Shown: positions 13,001 to 23,431, counted from the stretch's first letter. The stretch: 64,000 bases of DNA from Siphonodentalium dalli (GCA_032622095.1 CP136067.1:181756556-181820555), one strand, 5' to 3'. The notes: a model not told the origin generated them from the sequence alone. Numbers and translations: made by a program.

Positions 13001-16000
13001 GAAGCGGCCATGACGGCACTGGCACGTGACCATGTTTACGCCTGTCAATCACAACTAATTTCAGATTTATATTTAGTGCGATGTGACGTAATTTGGGGGA
13101 AGCCCACAACCGTTCAGAAATGAAAAGTTGATGGGAATGCAATAGACTCAGTATCAGTATGAATCTGAGTGTATGTTTACATAGACTGGCTTGCAACCTG
13201 CTCTCAGCTGGATGACGGTTGCTTCCTGGAAGGCTTGCCTTTTCTTCAGGAAATCGATCATCCTGGAGATGTTCGGATGGGAGCAGGATAGCCCCCAACT
13301 GAAGTGTTCGGTGCCAACATTCGACGTGATGTTCTGTTCGTTAACCCTTTACCCAACAAACCGGCCAAAACCGGCCAAATAAAGCTTCAACAGCCTAAAA
13401 TATCTTCGGTCTGTCTCAATAGAACCATACACATATGGGTATCATTGGAACCGGCTCCTTGACCACATTGTGACAGTTACAGTTATGCCCTGTGCCAATG
13501 CATTCTCTTATATATGCGAGTCGACCATAGGTCGCCTCGCATATATAAGAGAATGCATTGGCCTAAAAAAAATCTTTTTTTAACACTTTTTACCATTTTT
13601 TCTTACATTCTTTAACAATTTTATAATTTTTAATGTGTTAGGCCAATGTATTCTCTTATATATGCGAGGCGACCTATGGTTGGGTAAAGGGTTAACCAAT
13701 GGTGTCGCGGTGCTTCCACATTTGGCGGCCATGGCTCCCTTCTACCCACAACTCTGTTATGTAGTCCGTGAACTGGGTGAAATTATCTTCTATACAGTGT
13801 TGTCACAAGCAGGATAATCTTATGGTTAAATGATATACAATTCATTCCGAAAATTCACAGAAATAGAGTCGCCTCAATAATGCAATTTTGAGTTGTTATT
13901 GGCTTAGTACTCGTTGCGTCGAATATATATAAAGAGAATGCGAAATATCTTTTTTTGGTAAAGAATTGTTACTGGCTTAGTACTCACTATGACGCATAAC
14001 TATAAAGAGTGTCAATTCATTAATGGGAATGCGAAATTTATAATGATTTTACTTAGTACATACTTTCTATTTCTGATTCGCTGATCTCTCCTTAATTTAA
14101 TGTAATGCAGAATTTATAATCATTATATACTAGATACTTTCCTCCTCTGTTATTTGGAATATAATTTACGTTAACTCGAGCACTTGCCATCGTGTTTATT
14201 CCAGAACGGTAACGGTATATATATATATATATATATATATATTCAGTACTGAACGCTACTTAAAGCCACATGGCGGTTTGCGCTCCAAAATACAGAAAAT
14301 AATATTCGCTTTTGAAATTTTCCCGGTATCAAAATGTAGATACATGCCCAAACTACCTTTCTACGACAAATATGTGTACCAAAAAAAAACGCTTTCAAGT
14401 CATGAAAATTACAACACATTCGTCACAACCAGCCTTCCATTTTTATCATGCAACCACCGAATACAGCCGATGATGTCCGGGTGCACTCTTATGACTAATC
14501 TGTAGGTTTTCTACACACAATCATTATTCATTTTTGATCTTAAACATTTTTGTGTAGTTTTATGTACCAACACAAATTGTGTAACAATTTACACAAATTG
14601 TGTAACAATTTGTACACAATAAATGGGTCAATTTCTACACATTTATACACACTGGTGTGCATAAAATCAACACATATCCGTTACACATTTTGTGTAGAAT
14701 CTTACACATATAGATCGTAGACAAGAATGTAAGTTCAGTACTCCGAACTGTGGATATATAGTATTGATGACACGTGGAGATTTATGTTAAAACTATCATG
14801 CCGTACAATGGTAAGTAATATTTTGCTCTGTCATGTGTGAGTTTTCGTTTTAAATGAACAAACCAGGGTCGTGGCGTGGTTCCATAATATTAGTATTACC
14901 GCATTACAACAATCATATAAACGAGTCTAAGAGCAGTATTCGCCATGAAAGTGTTAACAAATAAATCCTTAATACTATACCCACACGTCGGAATTCTGAA
15001 CTTACATTCCTTGTCTACGATCGCTGTAGATTGTATTCCAAAAAATATACTCAAACAATAATGCCGTCATGTAGCTGACTATGAAACTGAAGACACCTCA
15101 ATACGCATGCTCTACGTTCTTACACAATTGTGTGTAACAAAATATACACATTATGTGTAGAACGGTCCTTGGTCAATGTATTTGTATGCAAAACTACACA
15201 TTGTTATGTGTATTAATGGGGTTTACACATTTGATGTGAATCGTTTCTACACATTAGTTATAAGAGTGTGTATTCGTAAATAAGCTTCCGCAGCGTCTCT
15301 ATAATTTTCGGTACGCGATAAAGGAGTTTCAATTTGATCTTATTGTGTGTCCCTGCGAGAAAAATCGTCTCTGTTGACAAGAATTTAATAACAGAACGGC
15401 CATCCTGCATTTATCAGAGGCGCGATGGTGCGAAGGGGGGGGGGGGGGGGGGGGGGGGGTCAGAAAGTAATATTACTAATGTAATAATAAGTAATTATGT
15501 TGAGGTGCACATGTATTCAAATTTCAACCCAACATCATTATGGTAGTAAATTGCATGATTTGCAGTATATGCTGAATATATTTCTTTTTTTTATAGAATA
15601 TAGGAATGGGTCACCAAGTATTAGATCATGTCATGAATTTATACTCTTGATTTCATGATTCACGATATTAATTAAGAAGTATATTAGCTGCACTGTTTTT
15701 TAATGTTATAAACTTCCCTGCCTGGGTGAACATGAACAAGTTCAAATTACTTGAATGTAGAATTATCTCTACGGGCGTAGCCAGGGCAGAAATTCGTGAT
15801 ATGATCTAGCTAAGTGTCCATATAGTTTTTCACAATTTTCGTAGATCCGTTCATGCATGTTTAATGTTGAAACCAACTGGAAACAGGATAGCCAGACGGG
15901 GAGAGTAAGGTACAGACGCACGTAGCATTGGAACTGTGTTAATTATATACTTAGATGAGCGGCTTTGACTAGATTTTATAAAACACACGGACAAATTAGA

Positions 16001-16872
16001 AATCATATGAAAGTAGAAGTTGTGCGCTTTATGTTCTGCACTGCTGTATACTTTGAAAGTGGGGTCGTTACTAATAATTACTACACGGCGTGTAAACAAT
16101 GTAGACACATTTTGAGGAAAAACAATTTAAAACAAATTTAATCTTATATTCTACTAGTGAAACCGATGGTGAAGATGCTGTTTATGGTGTTATTTTCCAT
16201 GTCTCTTTTCTAACTATTCCAACATTCAATGGGGTAACAGGTGTAACCAGTAAAGTGTTGTCACTTGATTAAGAAAGTACACCGTTCTAATATTTGATCA
16301 TTATTGTTTTGATAAGGAAGCGTGCATGAACTTAGATAAATTTGTATGCATACGCGGCCCAGAAACTACTGATTACCTGATAACGGATTGAGAGTTTAAT
16401 GGAAATCTGGTTAAGTTTGGTCTCAATGACGAAACATCTGCTCCATAGCATGGCCGCGGTGCGCGAAAAAATGGGATTGAACCGGAAGAAATTGACCATA
16501 CAGCGAGTTTCTCTCAATATTGGCAATTCGAAGCAGAACATTCCTGAAATAATCTTCCAGAATTCGCTTAAATTCCGCTCTGGTCTCAGTGATGAAAAGT
16601 ATGCTCCATAAGCATCGTTTTATGTTTATTTTCCAGCGGAAGACCCAACCACTTCAGATTTCTGGGTGGATGGCAATGACGCCGCTGTTGAAGGCACGTG
16701 GGTGATTTGGGACAACAGTGGCCTCCCATGGGAAGGTTGGATGGCTGGGAGGCCAAACAACTATGATGGCAATGAGGATTGCAGAATGTTTGCGAAAGTG
16801 CACACCTTCAAACTGGACGACAGAGGATGTTCAGATGAACAAAGTTACATATGCGAGATGAATGCGTCATGA
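4468..16872 (+). CDS. Secreted PAN/apple plus C-type lectin protein (3 exons)
   Basis: Exons are 4468-4771, 7272-7448 and 16637-16872. Each intron starts GTAAGT or GTGAGT and ends in AG, and both joins are phase 1, giving 238 residues with no internal stop. Exon 1 encodes a hydrophobic signal peptide (about residues 1-17), then a PAN/apple-like module with spaced cysteines (VECGSLCLMTPDC, then NCYLS). Exons 2 and 3 together make one C-type lectin domain: CEMNQY, GGRC, W-x3-RDAC-x4-GRLAVI, then TWVIW, RPNN, EDC and GCSDEQSYICE. The sugar-specificity tripeptide reads RPN instead of EPN or QPD, and the WND calcium motif is replaced by KLDD, so classical calcium-dependent sugar binding is doubtful. 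Such secreted proteins usually act outside the cell in recognition or immunity; that role is inference. Untranslated exons may be missed. Confidence 0.85.
5740..6857 (+). repeat. Minisatellite, unit about 68 bp, about 16 copies
   Basis: The array lies in intron 1 of the lectin gene. Each unit contains ccctttctatactaaagcat, tgatgagtagttatcccat and ggaaatgttcagataataag. Copies differ by scattered substitutions and small indels, and a few are truncated (around 5951 and 6690). The array ends directly in an inverted partial unit (6841-6907). Confidence 0.9.
6841..6907. repeat. Hairpin capping the 68-bp array
   Basis: The last repeat unit runs into caacaaacg, then a 9-base loop (gccacaggt), then an inverted copy of the same 29 bases with two mismatches. 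The arms are 6841-6869 and 6879-6907. A further inverted piece of the unit (about 7025-7055, containing agtatagaaaggttta) follows. This suggests the array was part of an inverted-repeat element. Confidence 0.75.
7490..7950 (+). repeat. Degenerate minisatellite, units about 45-70 bp
   Basis: Just after exon 2 of the lectin gene, ggctgggtggtcgtgaatta, atcatggatgatgaggtaaa and variants alternate about 7 times. No reading frame is kept. It looks like an intronic minisatellite. Confidence 0.7.
8172..8351. mobile_element. Long palindrome (foldback-like element)
   Basis: Arms of about 75-88 bases read inward from cgtgtaata/tattacacg through gtgtaaatgggtttgtcgat and cacgagtgctgtcgcggaag to a centre at about 8262 (gaggcgcttgcgcctc). 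Only a few mismatches and indels separate the arms, so the strand could fold into one long hairpin. No gene is inside. A short non-autonomous inverted-repeat element is the likeliest reading. Confidence 0.7.
8656..8729 (-). repeat. Single inverted, diverged copy of the 68-bp repeat unit
   Basis: Read on the minus strand, this stretch gives the 68-bp unit of the intron 1 array, including the extra gttcaacaaacg end seen only at that array's hairpin cap. It starts cgtttgttgaac and ends aaaagggtcaaa on the plus strand. The unit therefore exists outside the tandem array. Confidence 0.6.
8886..8966 (-). repeat. tRNA-like SINE head fragment
   Basis: On the minus strand the sequence starts ggggtcctgtggctcagtcg and has a good box A (TGGCTCAGTCGG). 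A clean box B (GGTTCRANNCC) is missing, so it is more likely an old tRNA-derived SINE piece than a tRNA gene. A similar box-A-like stretch lies at about 9085-9110 on the plus strand, next to an inserted element. Confidence 0.3.
9146..9499 (-). mobile_element. piggyBac-like MITE with paired hairpins (copy 1)
   Basis: TTAA at 9146-9149 and 9496-9499 bound inverted ends CCCTTTACCCAACA, the target and end style of piggyBac-family elements. Inside are two near-perfect hairpins (about 9172-9245 and 9280-9352), each with arms containing tctcttatatatgcgag, lying head-to-head around a short AT-rich spacer. A roughly 130-bp unpaired segment (ending aaagcttcaacagcctaaaa on the minus strand) lies at the right. 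There is no transposase, so it must have been moved in trans. It is reversed relative to copies 2-4. Confidence 0.85.
9929..10042. repeat. GA microsatellite
   Basis: About 110 bases of interrupted (GA)n, with GC, GAT and GGGA interruptions. Reading frames through it are low-complexity artefacts. Confidence 0.95.
10296..11312. mobile_element. hAT-like non-autonomous element with internal repeats
   Basis: The left end reads CAGGGACGTGGC and the right end is its near inverse, GCCACGTCTCTG; CAGGG-type ends are typical of hAT elements. ATACA flanks both sides, but an 8-base target duplication is not clear. The interior holds about three diverged copies of a 160-190-bp unit with caggttggaaaatt and cagtc...tttgaccaaa. 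No transposase frame is visible. A C-run lies at about 11286-11296. Confidence 0.55.
11313..13149. other. Intron 2 sequence, nothing recognised
   Basis: Two minus-strand frames of about 90 codons (11675-11944 and 12007-12273) lack recognisable motifs and look like chance. I see no repeat boundaries. Confidence 0.5.
13150..13808 (-). pseudogene. MULE-type transposase remnant split by a MITE
   Basis: The minus strand from about 13787 to 13696 encodes FTDYITELW and MWKHRDTIG; the reading resumes beyond the inserted element (13341-13695) with RTEHHVECWHRTL, then in a shifted frame SHPNISRMIDFLKK and IQLRAG. The order W...RTNN-x2-E-x-WH...HPNI...FLK-x2-Q is that of the C-terminal part of MULE/FLYWCH-associated transposase-like proteins (family knowledge). 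An in-frame stop at the TTAA and at least one frameshift show it is dead. It lies antisense in intron 2 of the lectin gene. Confidence 0.6.
13341..13695 (+). mobile_element. piggyBac-like MITE with hairpins (copy 2)
   Basis: Bounded by TTAA at 13341-13344 and 13692-13695 with CCCTTTACCCAACA ends. The first hairpin (about 13490-13563) is complete. The second is cut: it stops after gcgaggcgacctatgg and jumps straight to the terminal repeat, an internal deletion that removed half of hairpin 2. It sits exactly in the transposase remnant of this region. Confidence 0.85.
13810..14242. repeat. Short direct duplication and TA microsatellite
   Basis: A segment with ggcttagtactc and gggaatgcgaaat is repeated two to three times between about 13890 and 14070, and a (TA)n run lies at 14217-14241. 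There is no gene. Confidence 0.55.
14530..15275. mobile_element. Symmetric element rich in TACACA...TGTGTA motifs
   Basis: Many short palindromes such as tacacaaattgtgta and acacattatgtgtag cluster at about 14530-14715 and again at about 15115-15275. Between them, gatcgtagacaagaatgtaa (about 14712-14748) faces an inverted copy at about 14988-15025. The whole is roughly mirror-symmetric around 14870. Terminal and subterminal repeats of this kind are typical of non-autonomous DNA elements, where they may bind transposase; that role is inference. Confidence 0.55.
15435..15459 (+). repeat. Run of 25 G
   Basis: Twenty-five consecutive guanines lie in intron 2. Such a run can form quadruplexes and is prone to length error in sequencing, so the exact count is uncertain. 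Confidence 0.95.
15460..16636. other. Rest of lectin intron 2
   Basis: No gene is recognised up to the acceptor (tttattttccag) at 16636. A string gggcgtagccaggg at about 15772-15786 resembles a hAT-type terminus, but I found no partner end. Confidence 0.4.
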
Positions 16873-17124
16873 GTGACGAAACAATGTCAAGAAATAGGAT
16901 TAAAATATTATTTTCATGAACATATTTTCATTTAATCCTCTTTCAACCATCTAGCGGACATATCTTTCAATTTAATCAACAATTCGGAAGGAATCGTTTG
17001 TCTCACGCATCTCTGATAAAGATATAGCTCTCATCCGATTTAAAACGGTGAACAAGTATTTACAAATAGACACCAGGTGATTGAACAAAACTCCTCTGAC
17101 TGAGTGGAAATGCTCGTTTTTTAA

Positions 17125-17130
17125 AATAAA
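17125..17130 (+). terminator. Candidate poly(A) signal for the lectin gene
   Basis: AATAAA lies 253 bases after the stop codon. It is the first canonical hexamer I see downstream on this strand. It is weak evidence in AT-rich DNA. Confidence 0.3.
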
Positions 17131-17262
17131 TGTTATTGGTGATGCATACGTAGATACTACCTTCAGTGCCGCATGGGTAACGGGTTTTTAAATGTTTTAT
17201 TATATGATTCCCTGATTAAATAGTGGGATTTTGCCGTGGCTTAGAACGTTATATCAATCGCC

Positions 17263-17716
17263 TGGACAGAGGCGACGGATAACACTGACCGCGGCGACGG
17301 ATAACACTGACCGAGACGACGGATAACACTGACCGAGGCGACGGATAACAGTGACCGCGGCGACGGATAACACTGACCGAGGCGACGGATAACACTGACC
17401 GAGGCGATGGATAACACTGACCGAGGCGACGGATAACACTGACCGAGGCGACGGATAAAACAGACCGAGGCGATGGATAACACTGACCGAGGCGATGGAT
17501 AACACTGACCGAGGCGACGGATAACATTGACCGAGGCGACGGATAACGACCGAGGCGACGGATAACACTGACCGAGACGACGGATAACACTGACCGAGGC
17601 GATGGATAACACTGGCCGAGACGACGGAGAACACTGACCGAGGCGACGGATAACACTGACCGAGGCGTCGGATTACACTGACCGAGACGATGGATTACAC
17701 CGACCGAGACGATGGA
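17263..17716. repeat. 22-bp minisatellite, about 20 copies
   Basis: The unit is ggataacactgaccgaggcg plus ac. Substitutions are mostly C/T and A/G (gacgac, gatgg variants), with a few indels. On the minus strand none of the three frames contains a stop, so three overlapping pseudo-proteins of 123-157 codons appear. This follows from a 22-base period without stop triplets, not from coding. Confidence 0.95.
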
Positions 17717-18272
17717 TAGCACAATAGTATTACCTTCTCGGAGATTACTTCCGGTGTATAGCGGCGAATCACATTAAAGTTTCAACGCGTATCAATAACA
17801 GGCGGACTATTTTAGCATTTTTGTATTTTGACGTTTAGAGAAAGCGTTTTTCTCCTGAATTTTTCTTCTGTTCTACATTATATTAAATTTTTATCATTTA
17901 ATTGTGTATACATTCATTTCTCGGATCTTTTAAGAATAAATCAATGGGAACTTTTTATTTTGGCGTGTGCTCGATATTTGTCAGTTATTTGTGATAAATT
18001 GTGAGCAAATCAATCGATGTTTTCTGACAATTTGCAGTGAACTGTATAACACCACTAGAAGATTTTGGGGAATTTTATAACGTAGCGTAGATAATACAAA
18101 GAACACATACATAGTTTTGGTTGAATATCCGGATTATCACATTTGTGGCTACAAGGAAATACAGACATTCCAATCGCGGGTTTCAACCCGTTGGTATTCT
18201 ATATATAGTTATGCTCTGACAGTATGAACATCAAAACATAAGTTTAATTAGATCATAACACGTAGTATAGTT

Positions 18273-18329
<57 letters not shown>

Positions 18330-19339
18330 TAAGCACATGTCGGTATACTGTCACAAGGGCGACGATGTTGCTCGGGTAAAGAATGAGTAAATTATTAGTG
18401 CCCATTCAAGTCATTTAATTTAATTATTAGTCACCGGAGGTAAATATCACCTATTGCGTGCTACTCCGAATAAAGTTACCACTATATTTTAAATTGATAC
18501 TGAACGCTCTTATGTTGCTAATTATTAAATATACGGGCGGCGTTGCCGGTGGGTATGCTGTTAAAATATCCAGCTGCGTCAAAAACCGCCATAAACATAA
18601 AGAATAGTAAAATATAGACATACTTGTTCTTATACCAATCATAAATATGGCATAAACAGTATGCTATTGTCAATTTTTTCCCCTTTGTTATGTAAACAAA
18701 AGCAAAATACGTTACGTTACCTGGCTTTTGTTTAGATCCGGATATGGTAAACATAAAGAGCGTTATTTGTTACTGTTTTCCTGATATGGAAATAATAAAG
18801 AGCGTTTGTATCATTTGTGTGTGATTAACCAATAGAATTGCGCTGTATTGTGTAAACAGAACCAAACTTCTGCAACACGAGCAGGTTCTTGTTTACGTAC
18901 AACATCGTACGTCTTGACGACCATATACTATTTACGCGCTGATTATGTTTGGCATATGAACAAAACTATATTTATTTTAATATTCCGTTCGTTGATGGCG
19001 ATTTGAACAAATTTGAATATTTCTACAACGAACGCCGCCCGTGCCTTTAATGCATCTTGAAGTCGTCTTATGTCAACGACACCCACCCATGACACCCCGT
19101 GTCAAATTATCTCTGTGTGCCAATTTTCCCCACATATGAGCTCTTCGTTGATCAACTATGTTAATATAATTTATTAGTCAGCTGGGGTAAAATGTCCCTA
19201 TCCCACCAGGTGACCAATGTGTACCAATTTTCATACATATCTAATCTGATAAGGAACACTCTTTTAATCTGATTAGGAGCGCTCTTTATTGCTCATCTAT
19301 TTTATAACTTCTGTCTGTGTGTATATGTGTGTTATAGAC
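17717..19339. other. Intergenic with TA microsatellite and short repeat motifs
   Basis: (TA)n occurs at about 18279-18325. acgggcggcgtt (about 18533) faces its inverse aacgccgcccgt (about 19031), a possible short inverted-repeat pair. Strings like aataaagagcgtt recur (about 18755, 18795, 19265) and again elsewhere in the window (23088, 33200, 33240). No coding sequence is recognised. Confidence 0.4.
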
Positions 19340-19640
19340 TAGAAAACTGCTCCACCGATCCGACTCAAATTTGGTATGTAGACCTACTTTGATCCCGGGA
19401 ACAATATGGGCGGGTCCAATTTCACGTGCGACCGTATCCTTGACATTATACATATGTTTATGTATAAGTGTCATTGATTATCTAATAAACTTTATTGAAC
19501 TTGATCTTGACCGCGCTCATACACTCATATAGGCATATTTCTGGACCTCGACCGATCCCAGTCAAATTTGGTATGTAGGCCTACTTTGATCCCGGGAACA
19601 ATATGGGGGAGGTCCAATTTCACGTGCGACCGTGACCGTG
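19340..19640 (+). repeat. Two direct copies of a dispersed repeat body
   Basis: The segment gtcaaatttggtatgtagg, cctactttgatcccgggaac, aatttcacgtgcgaccgt occurs at about 19345-19450 and about 19540-19640 with few differences. Related wording (aacttggtatgtagg) appears at about 35150, showing a dispersed family. Confidence 0.6.
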
Positions 19641-20007
19641 ACCATGCTCATATATATACGCTCATGTATATTCTGCCCAGACGGAGGCGATAACAAAGAA
19701 ATCCATAAATAGCCGACAGGACGGAAGTTGGGAACATCAACTTCAGTGTAATATATATTGCGTCAATTCTTTTCTATATCCAGACTGCAAGGTTTTTTTT
19801 TATCTTATACGTTAGTTTTCTGATTCTAGTAACTAATTTGTCACAACATCGCGCCTTTTTGTGGTTAACCCGAGGGTTGGCGACCATGTTTTGCACACAA
19901 AAAACCCGCCCAAATCGCATTCGGGAATCCTTGGCGATTTTCGCATCCCAAATCTGTTTCGGTGAAGCCGAGAAATCTCGAGTAGTTCTGAGAATTGTGC
20001 TCATCAT

Positions 20008-20205
20008 CATAAAGACGCATGCACACCATATAAAGAACATTGGTCGTCACCATAAAGGTGAAAGCACATCATAAAAAAAGCTAAAAGAACATCGTATAAA
20101 TGTGAATGCACGTCATATAAAGTACAGTGTGTATCAGCATAAAGGTGAACGGACACCATATGAATACATGTGCACACCATATAAAGGTGAATGGACACCA
20201 TTTAT
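20008..20205 (+). repeat. Degenerate tandem repeat, about 28 bp
   Basis: Variants of caccatataaaggtgaa with spacers are repeated about 7 times. No frame is kept between units. Confidence 0.55.
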
Positions 20206-20379
20206 TACACGCCAGTCAGCCCTCGAAAAATGGAAGTTATTTAATAAGGTCTGGTGGCCGACCTTTATTTACTGTAAAGATAGACTCCGATGTAGCAATA
20301 TATTCAAGAACTTTCCAACCTCTATGCAGAACGGATTTCATAGAGCGTCGGTTGCTCAATAACCACATTCGAGCTACAG

Positions 20380-21845
20380 GAAGCCTGTGCGTATGCAGCA
20401 TGCAACGGGTCTCGAGTATATGCAGCGTTCCTTGATTCAAAGAAAGCGTTTGATCGCGTTTGGCATGAAGGGATCATCTATAAATTATCTCAAAAAGTTG
20501 TAACGGGCGCTATGCTCAGTCATTTCAAACATGTACTCAGATGTACAGAGCCATGTTCTCTGTAATGGGATAACATCGGAAGCCTTCACAGTGGAGCAAG
20601 GAACAAGGATAGGAGGGGGTAATGTCGCCCTTCTTGTATCTTGTCTTTATTGATGAACTTGTGGAATCACGGTCAGTTACACGTGCTGGCGTTCACATTA
20701 GCTCTATTTCATGTTCGTCCCCTACGACGGCTGATGACATAACTATTCTCTCATTCACAGACGGAGGTCTCCGTAGACTCCTCAACATATGTCACCTATA
20801 TAGTTTAAAGTGGCACTTCGAGTTCTCACACGAGAAAAGCAAAGTTGAGAAGGCTACTGATATGCTACGCAAAGTATTCTTCTCAGCTTGTCGCTCACCT
20901 GTTACAACCGAGTTCTCTCCTTTAACCAACCTAAAGATTCTTAAGCATATCGTTATTCCCAAAGCTCTTTATGGCTGTGAATCATGGTGGGATTTGTCAC
21001 ATACGCAATATACCACGATAGAACGCGCTTATCGCATGTGTGTTAAGAATTTACAGCGCATTCCGAAACGCAGTAATACAATATTATCCCTATCACTACT
21101 CGGACTTCTCCCTATTGAGTACGAAATTCAGCGGAGAAAATTATTGTTTCTTGGAACACTGATTAACTTACCACGGAATCACAGAGCAGCTCTCGGTGTA
21201 TTCCTATTCAATTATCACGGTAATCGAATATACGGTCGCCCGATGACAGGATTTCTAAAAGATATATCTGATACTCTCCATCAATTCAACTTATACCATT
21301 ATCTTCCATCTTTTACGGAAACGGGTTTCTTCCCTACCCAGTCCATTTGGAAGAAAATTGTCAGAGATTGTCTCTCTGCTCACTACTCACGCGAAGTGAG
21401 TCAGCGTGGTCAGAGAGACGATTCTCTATCTTTTCTCTTCAAGGTAAAACCCGACAATCAGTCACTGTGGAAACTTTGGCAGCTCTCTCGAGAAGAACCT
21501 GAGTATTTTCCAATTTGTATCAAGATGGCCAATATTTTGACCAAAACCACGTATGACAATGACGCTCAATGCAATCGCTGCAACCAAACATATTCAAATC
21601 TCTTGTTTCATAGATATCTCGAGTGGACATCTGAGTTTGCACAGATGGTACGGAACACATTTTGGTATTCACTGATTGACATATTTGGAATTGAAACTTT
21701 TACCTTTCTTGACAGCATGAATAGGGATACATTCCTTGCGTTTTGCCTAGGCGGGTGTATCCCAATGCAAATTGAACTGATTTGTGATGAATATCGTCTT
21801 TTCAAGCGATGTGTGAGGTTTATTTTCATCCTGTGTTCTGACTAA
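20380..21845 (+). pseudogene. LINE reverse transcriptase, 5'-truncated and frameshifted
   Basis: At about 20420-20470 the translation shows FLDSKKAFDRVWHEGI, the reverse transcriptase motif with the first catalytic aspartate. After a frameshift near a G-run (about 20612-20618), a 407-codon frame from 20622 continues through MSPFLYLVFIDELV and the catalytic box, here TADD instead of YADD. It then runs through a thumb-like region (RKLLFLGTLINLP) and a C-terminal zinc-knuckle-like CNRC...H segment that lacks its last cysteine (HRYLEW). The frame shift, the altered box and the missing 5' half suggest a dead copy. The family looks CR1/Jockey-like, but the clade is not certain. Confidence 0.8.
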
Positions 21846-22560
21846 GTTTTATGATGAAGACATCATATCGGATACTTCACTATATATATGTCTTAAACAT
21901 CTTGTCTTGCAGTATATCATTCCCACAATGAATTTCTCAAGTTAAATTATATTGCATGTGTATATATGTCTTCATGTAACTTTTGTATATATATATATAT
22001 ATTGTACCATAATGGTCTCCATATTTGGAGGAATAAACATATCTCTCTCTCTATGCACTCCCGATAATTCAAACAGATGATTTGTCCGCCGAGATGAGAA
22101 TTACTAATACGGGCTGTGATACCATGTTTTATTATAGAGATATCTTTATTACCTCCAAGTATAGGTGAGATCAATATACATGACATATAATTACAGTTGG
22201 ATTAAAGTGGGCTCCCCTGGCCAGTGTGGTGGGCCGTTATGTACAAGTATGGAGAGGTGTTGAAAACCACGAGAGTGAAGCATATATGCACTTGAATGTT
22301 CACTACAGCTTTTGTTGCAGGAAAATCTGATTTGTCCAATAGATATGAAAGTTAGTCGTTACAACATGCGTGGGTGTTGAGAAGATAATTACGATGGACG
22401 TGAGACGGGTTGCTGAACGCCATTCCTGATCATTGTGCTGAGGACGTACATGTACTTCGCAGAATATAGTACTAGTTCATTGAGGCAGTGGGATATGTGT
22501 TCTGTTAGGGTTTCCACAGAACTTCCGAGGAGGGTTGCTACCAGAAGAATAGGGGTCTCC
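21846..22560. other. Intergenic, probable LINE 3' flank
   Basis: A short (TA)n run lies at about 21988-22002. No gene is recognised. Where the LINE ends is not clear, since I see no poly(A) or simple-repeat tail. Confidence 0.4.
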
Positions 22561-22568
22561 TTACCGTC

Positions 22569-22835
22569 ACATCTAAAAATAGAATCTTTGGGGTCTAAAA
22601 TTGGTTGTGGGTGTCTCGTTCGCGTCACATCTAAAAATAGAATCTTTGGGGTCTAAAATTGGTTGTACTAAAATATTCCCAAAATATCAAAAACCCAAAA
22701 ATTATTTTTCCAAAAATTATTTTTTCCAAAAAATTTCAAAATCCCAAAACTTCCAAAAAAATTTAAAACCCCAAAATTTCAAAAAAAGAAAAAATTCAAA
22801 ACCCTCAAAATTATTTCTCCAAAAAAAAGTTTAAA
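22569..22835 (+). repeat. A-rich tract with CCAAAA/TTTC period, copy 1
   Basis: It starts with two direct copies of ctaaaaatagaatctttggg (about 22570 and 22630), then aaaattggttgtactaaaat, then about 150 bases of caaaa and ttcaaaaa-type repeats of about 10 bases. The same leader and tract occur at 27402, and related tracts lie at 59240 and (inverted) 61275. Confidence 0.7.
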
Positions 22836-22964
22836 TAAAAAATTTATAACGAGTTTTCGGTTTCTGATAATCTCGATATTAAAATGTCGAATGTTAAATT
22901 ATTTGCGTGTAATATCTTTCGTTATTTTTTTTTGTTCAAATATTTTTCATGAAATTATTAATCG

Positions 22965-23264
22965 ATGTTTAGAAATAGCTTTATTGGACATTGTGACCAT
23001 CGATATGAATGCATACATTCCAGTGTTTTATCGGACGCAGTTCATATAATTGTCATACCTGAAAATAGACACTATTACTTTTACATAAATAATAAAGAGC
23101 GTTTATTCTTTACACTCTCTCTATCCCATATGACAGGTGTGTATTATCGTGAATTATTGGAAGTATTGAGACTAACGGTCGAAAATTGTAATGTGAAATT
23201 ACAACCCTCCAGAATGAATTGTCATATTCGCTGTACACGCAATCACACGCGACATTGGTGGTAA
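22965..23264 (+). CDS. Hypothetical small ORF near virus-like block
   Basis: A 99-codon frame has a fairly protein-like middle (YFYINNKERLFFTLSLSH, YYRELLEVLRL) but no family I recognise. It lies between the A-rich tract at 22.57-22.84 kb and the duplicated segments from 23.5 kb. It could be chance in AT-rich DNA. Confidence 0.2.
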   Translation: MFRNSFIGHCDHRYECIHSSVLSDAVHIIVIPENRHYYFYINNKERLFFTLSLSHMTGVYYRELLEVLRLTVENCNVKLQPSRMNCHIRCTRNHTRHWW

Positions 23265-23431
23265 CAATGTGTCTTTCACACCTTTGCTTTACCAAATGAA
23301 TTATATTATTTCCCCGGTCACAGTTATATGCTATTCAGAAAACATATCGATTTAATGTCTGAACAAACGAGTTAGTATCAATTAAGGTTGATAAACTGTG
23401 TCATTCACACGATAATTAGTTAGCCAAAAAC

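Noticed and set aside
17263-17716. A CRISPR-like array
   Set aside because: Repeats are directly tandem with no unique spacers, and the genome is eukaryotic.
17241-17722. Three overlapping minus-strand frames of 123-157 codons
   Set aside because: Products of the 22-bp minisatellite without stop triplets, not genes.
20127-20435. ORF of 102 codons as an independent gene
   Set aside because: It overlaps a degenerate tandem repeat and the 5' edge of the broken LINE in a different frame from the reverse transcriptase motif.
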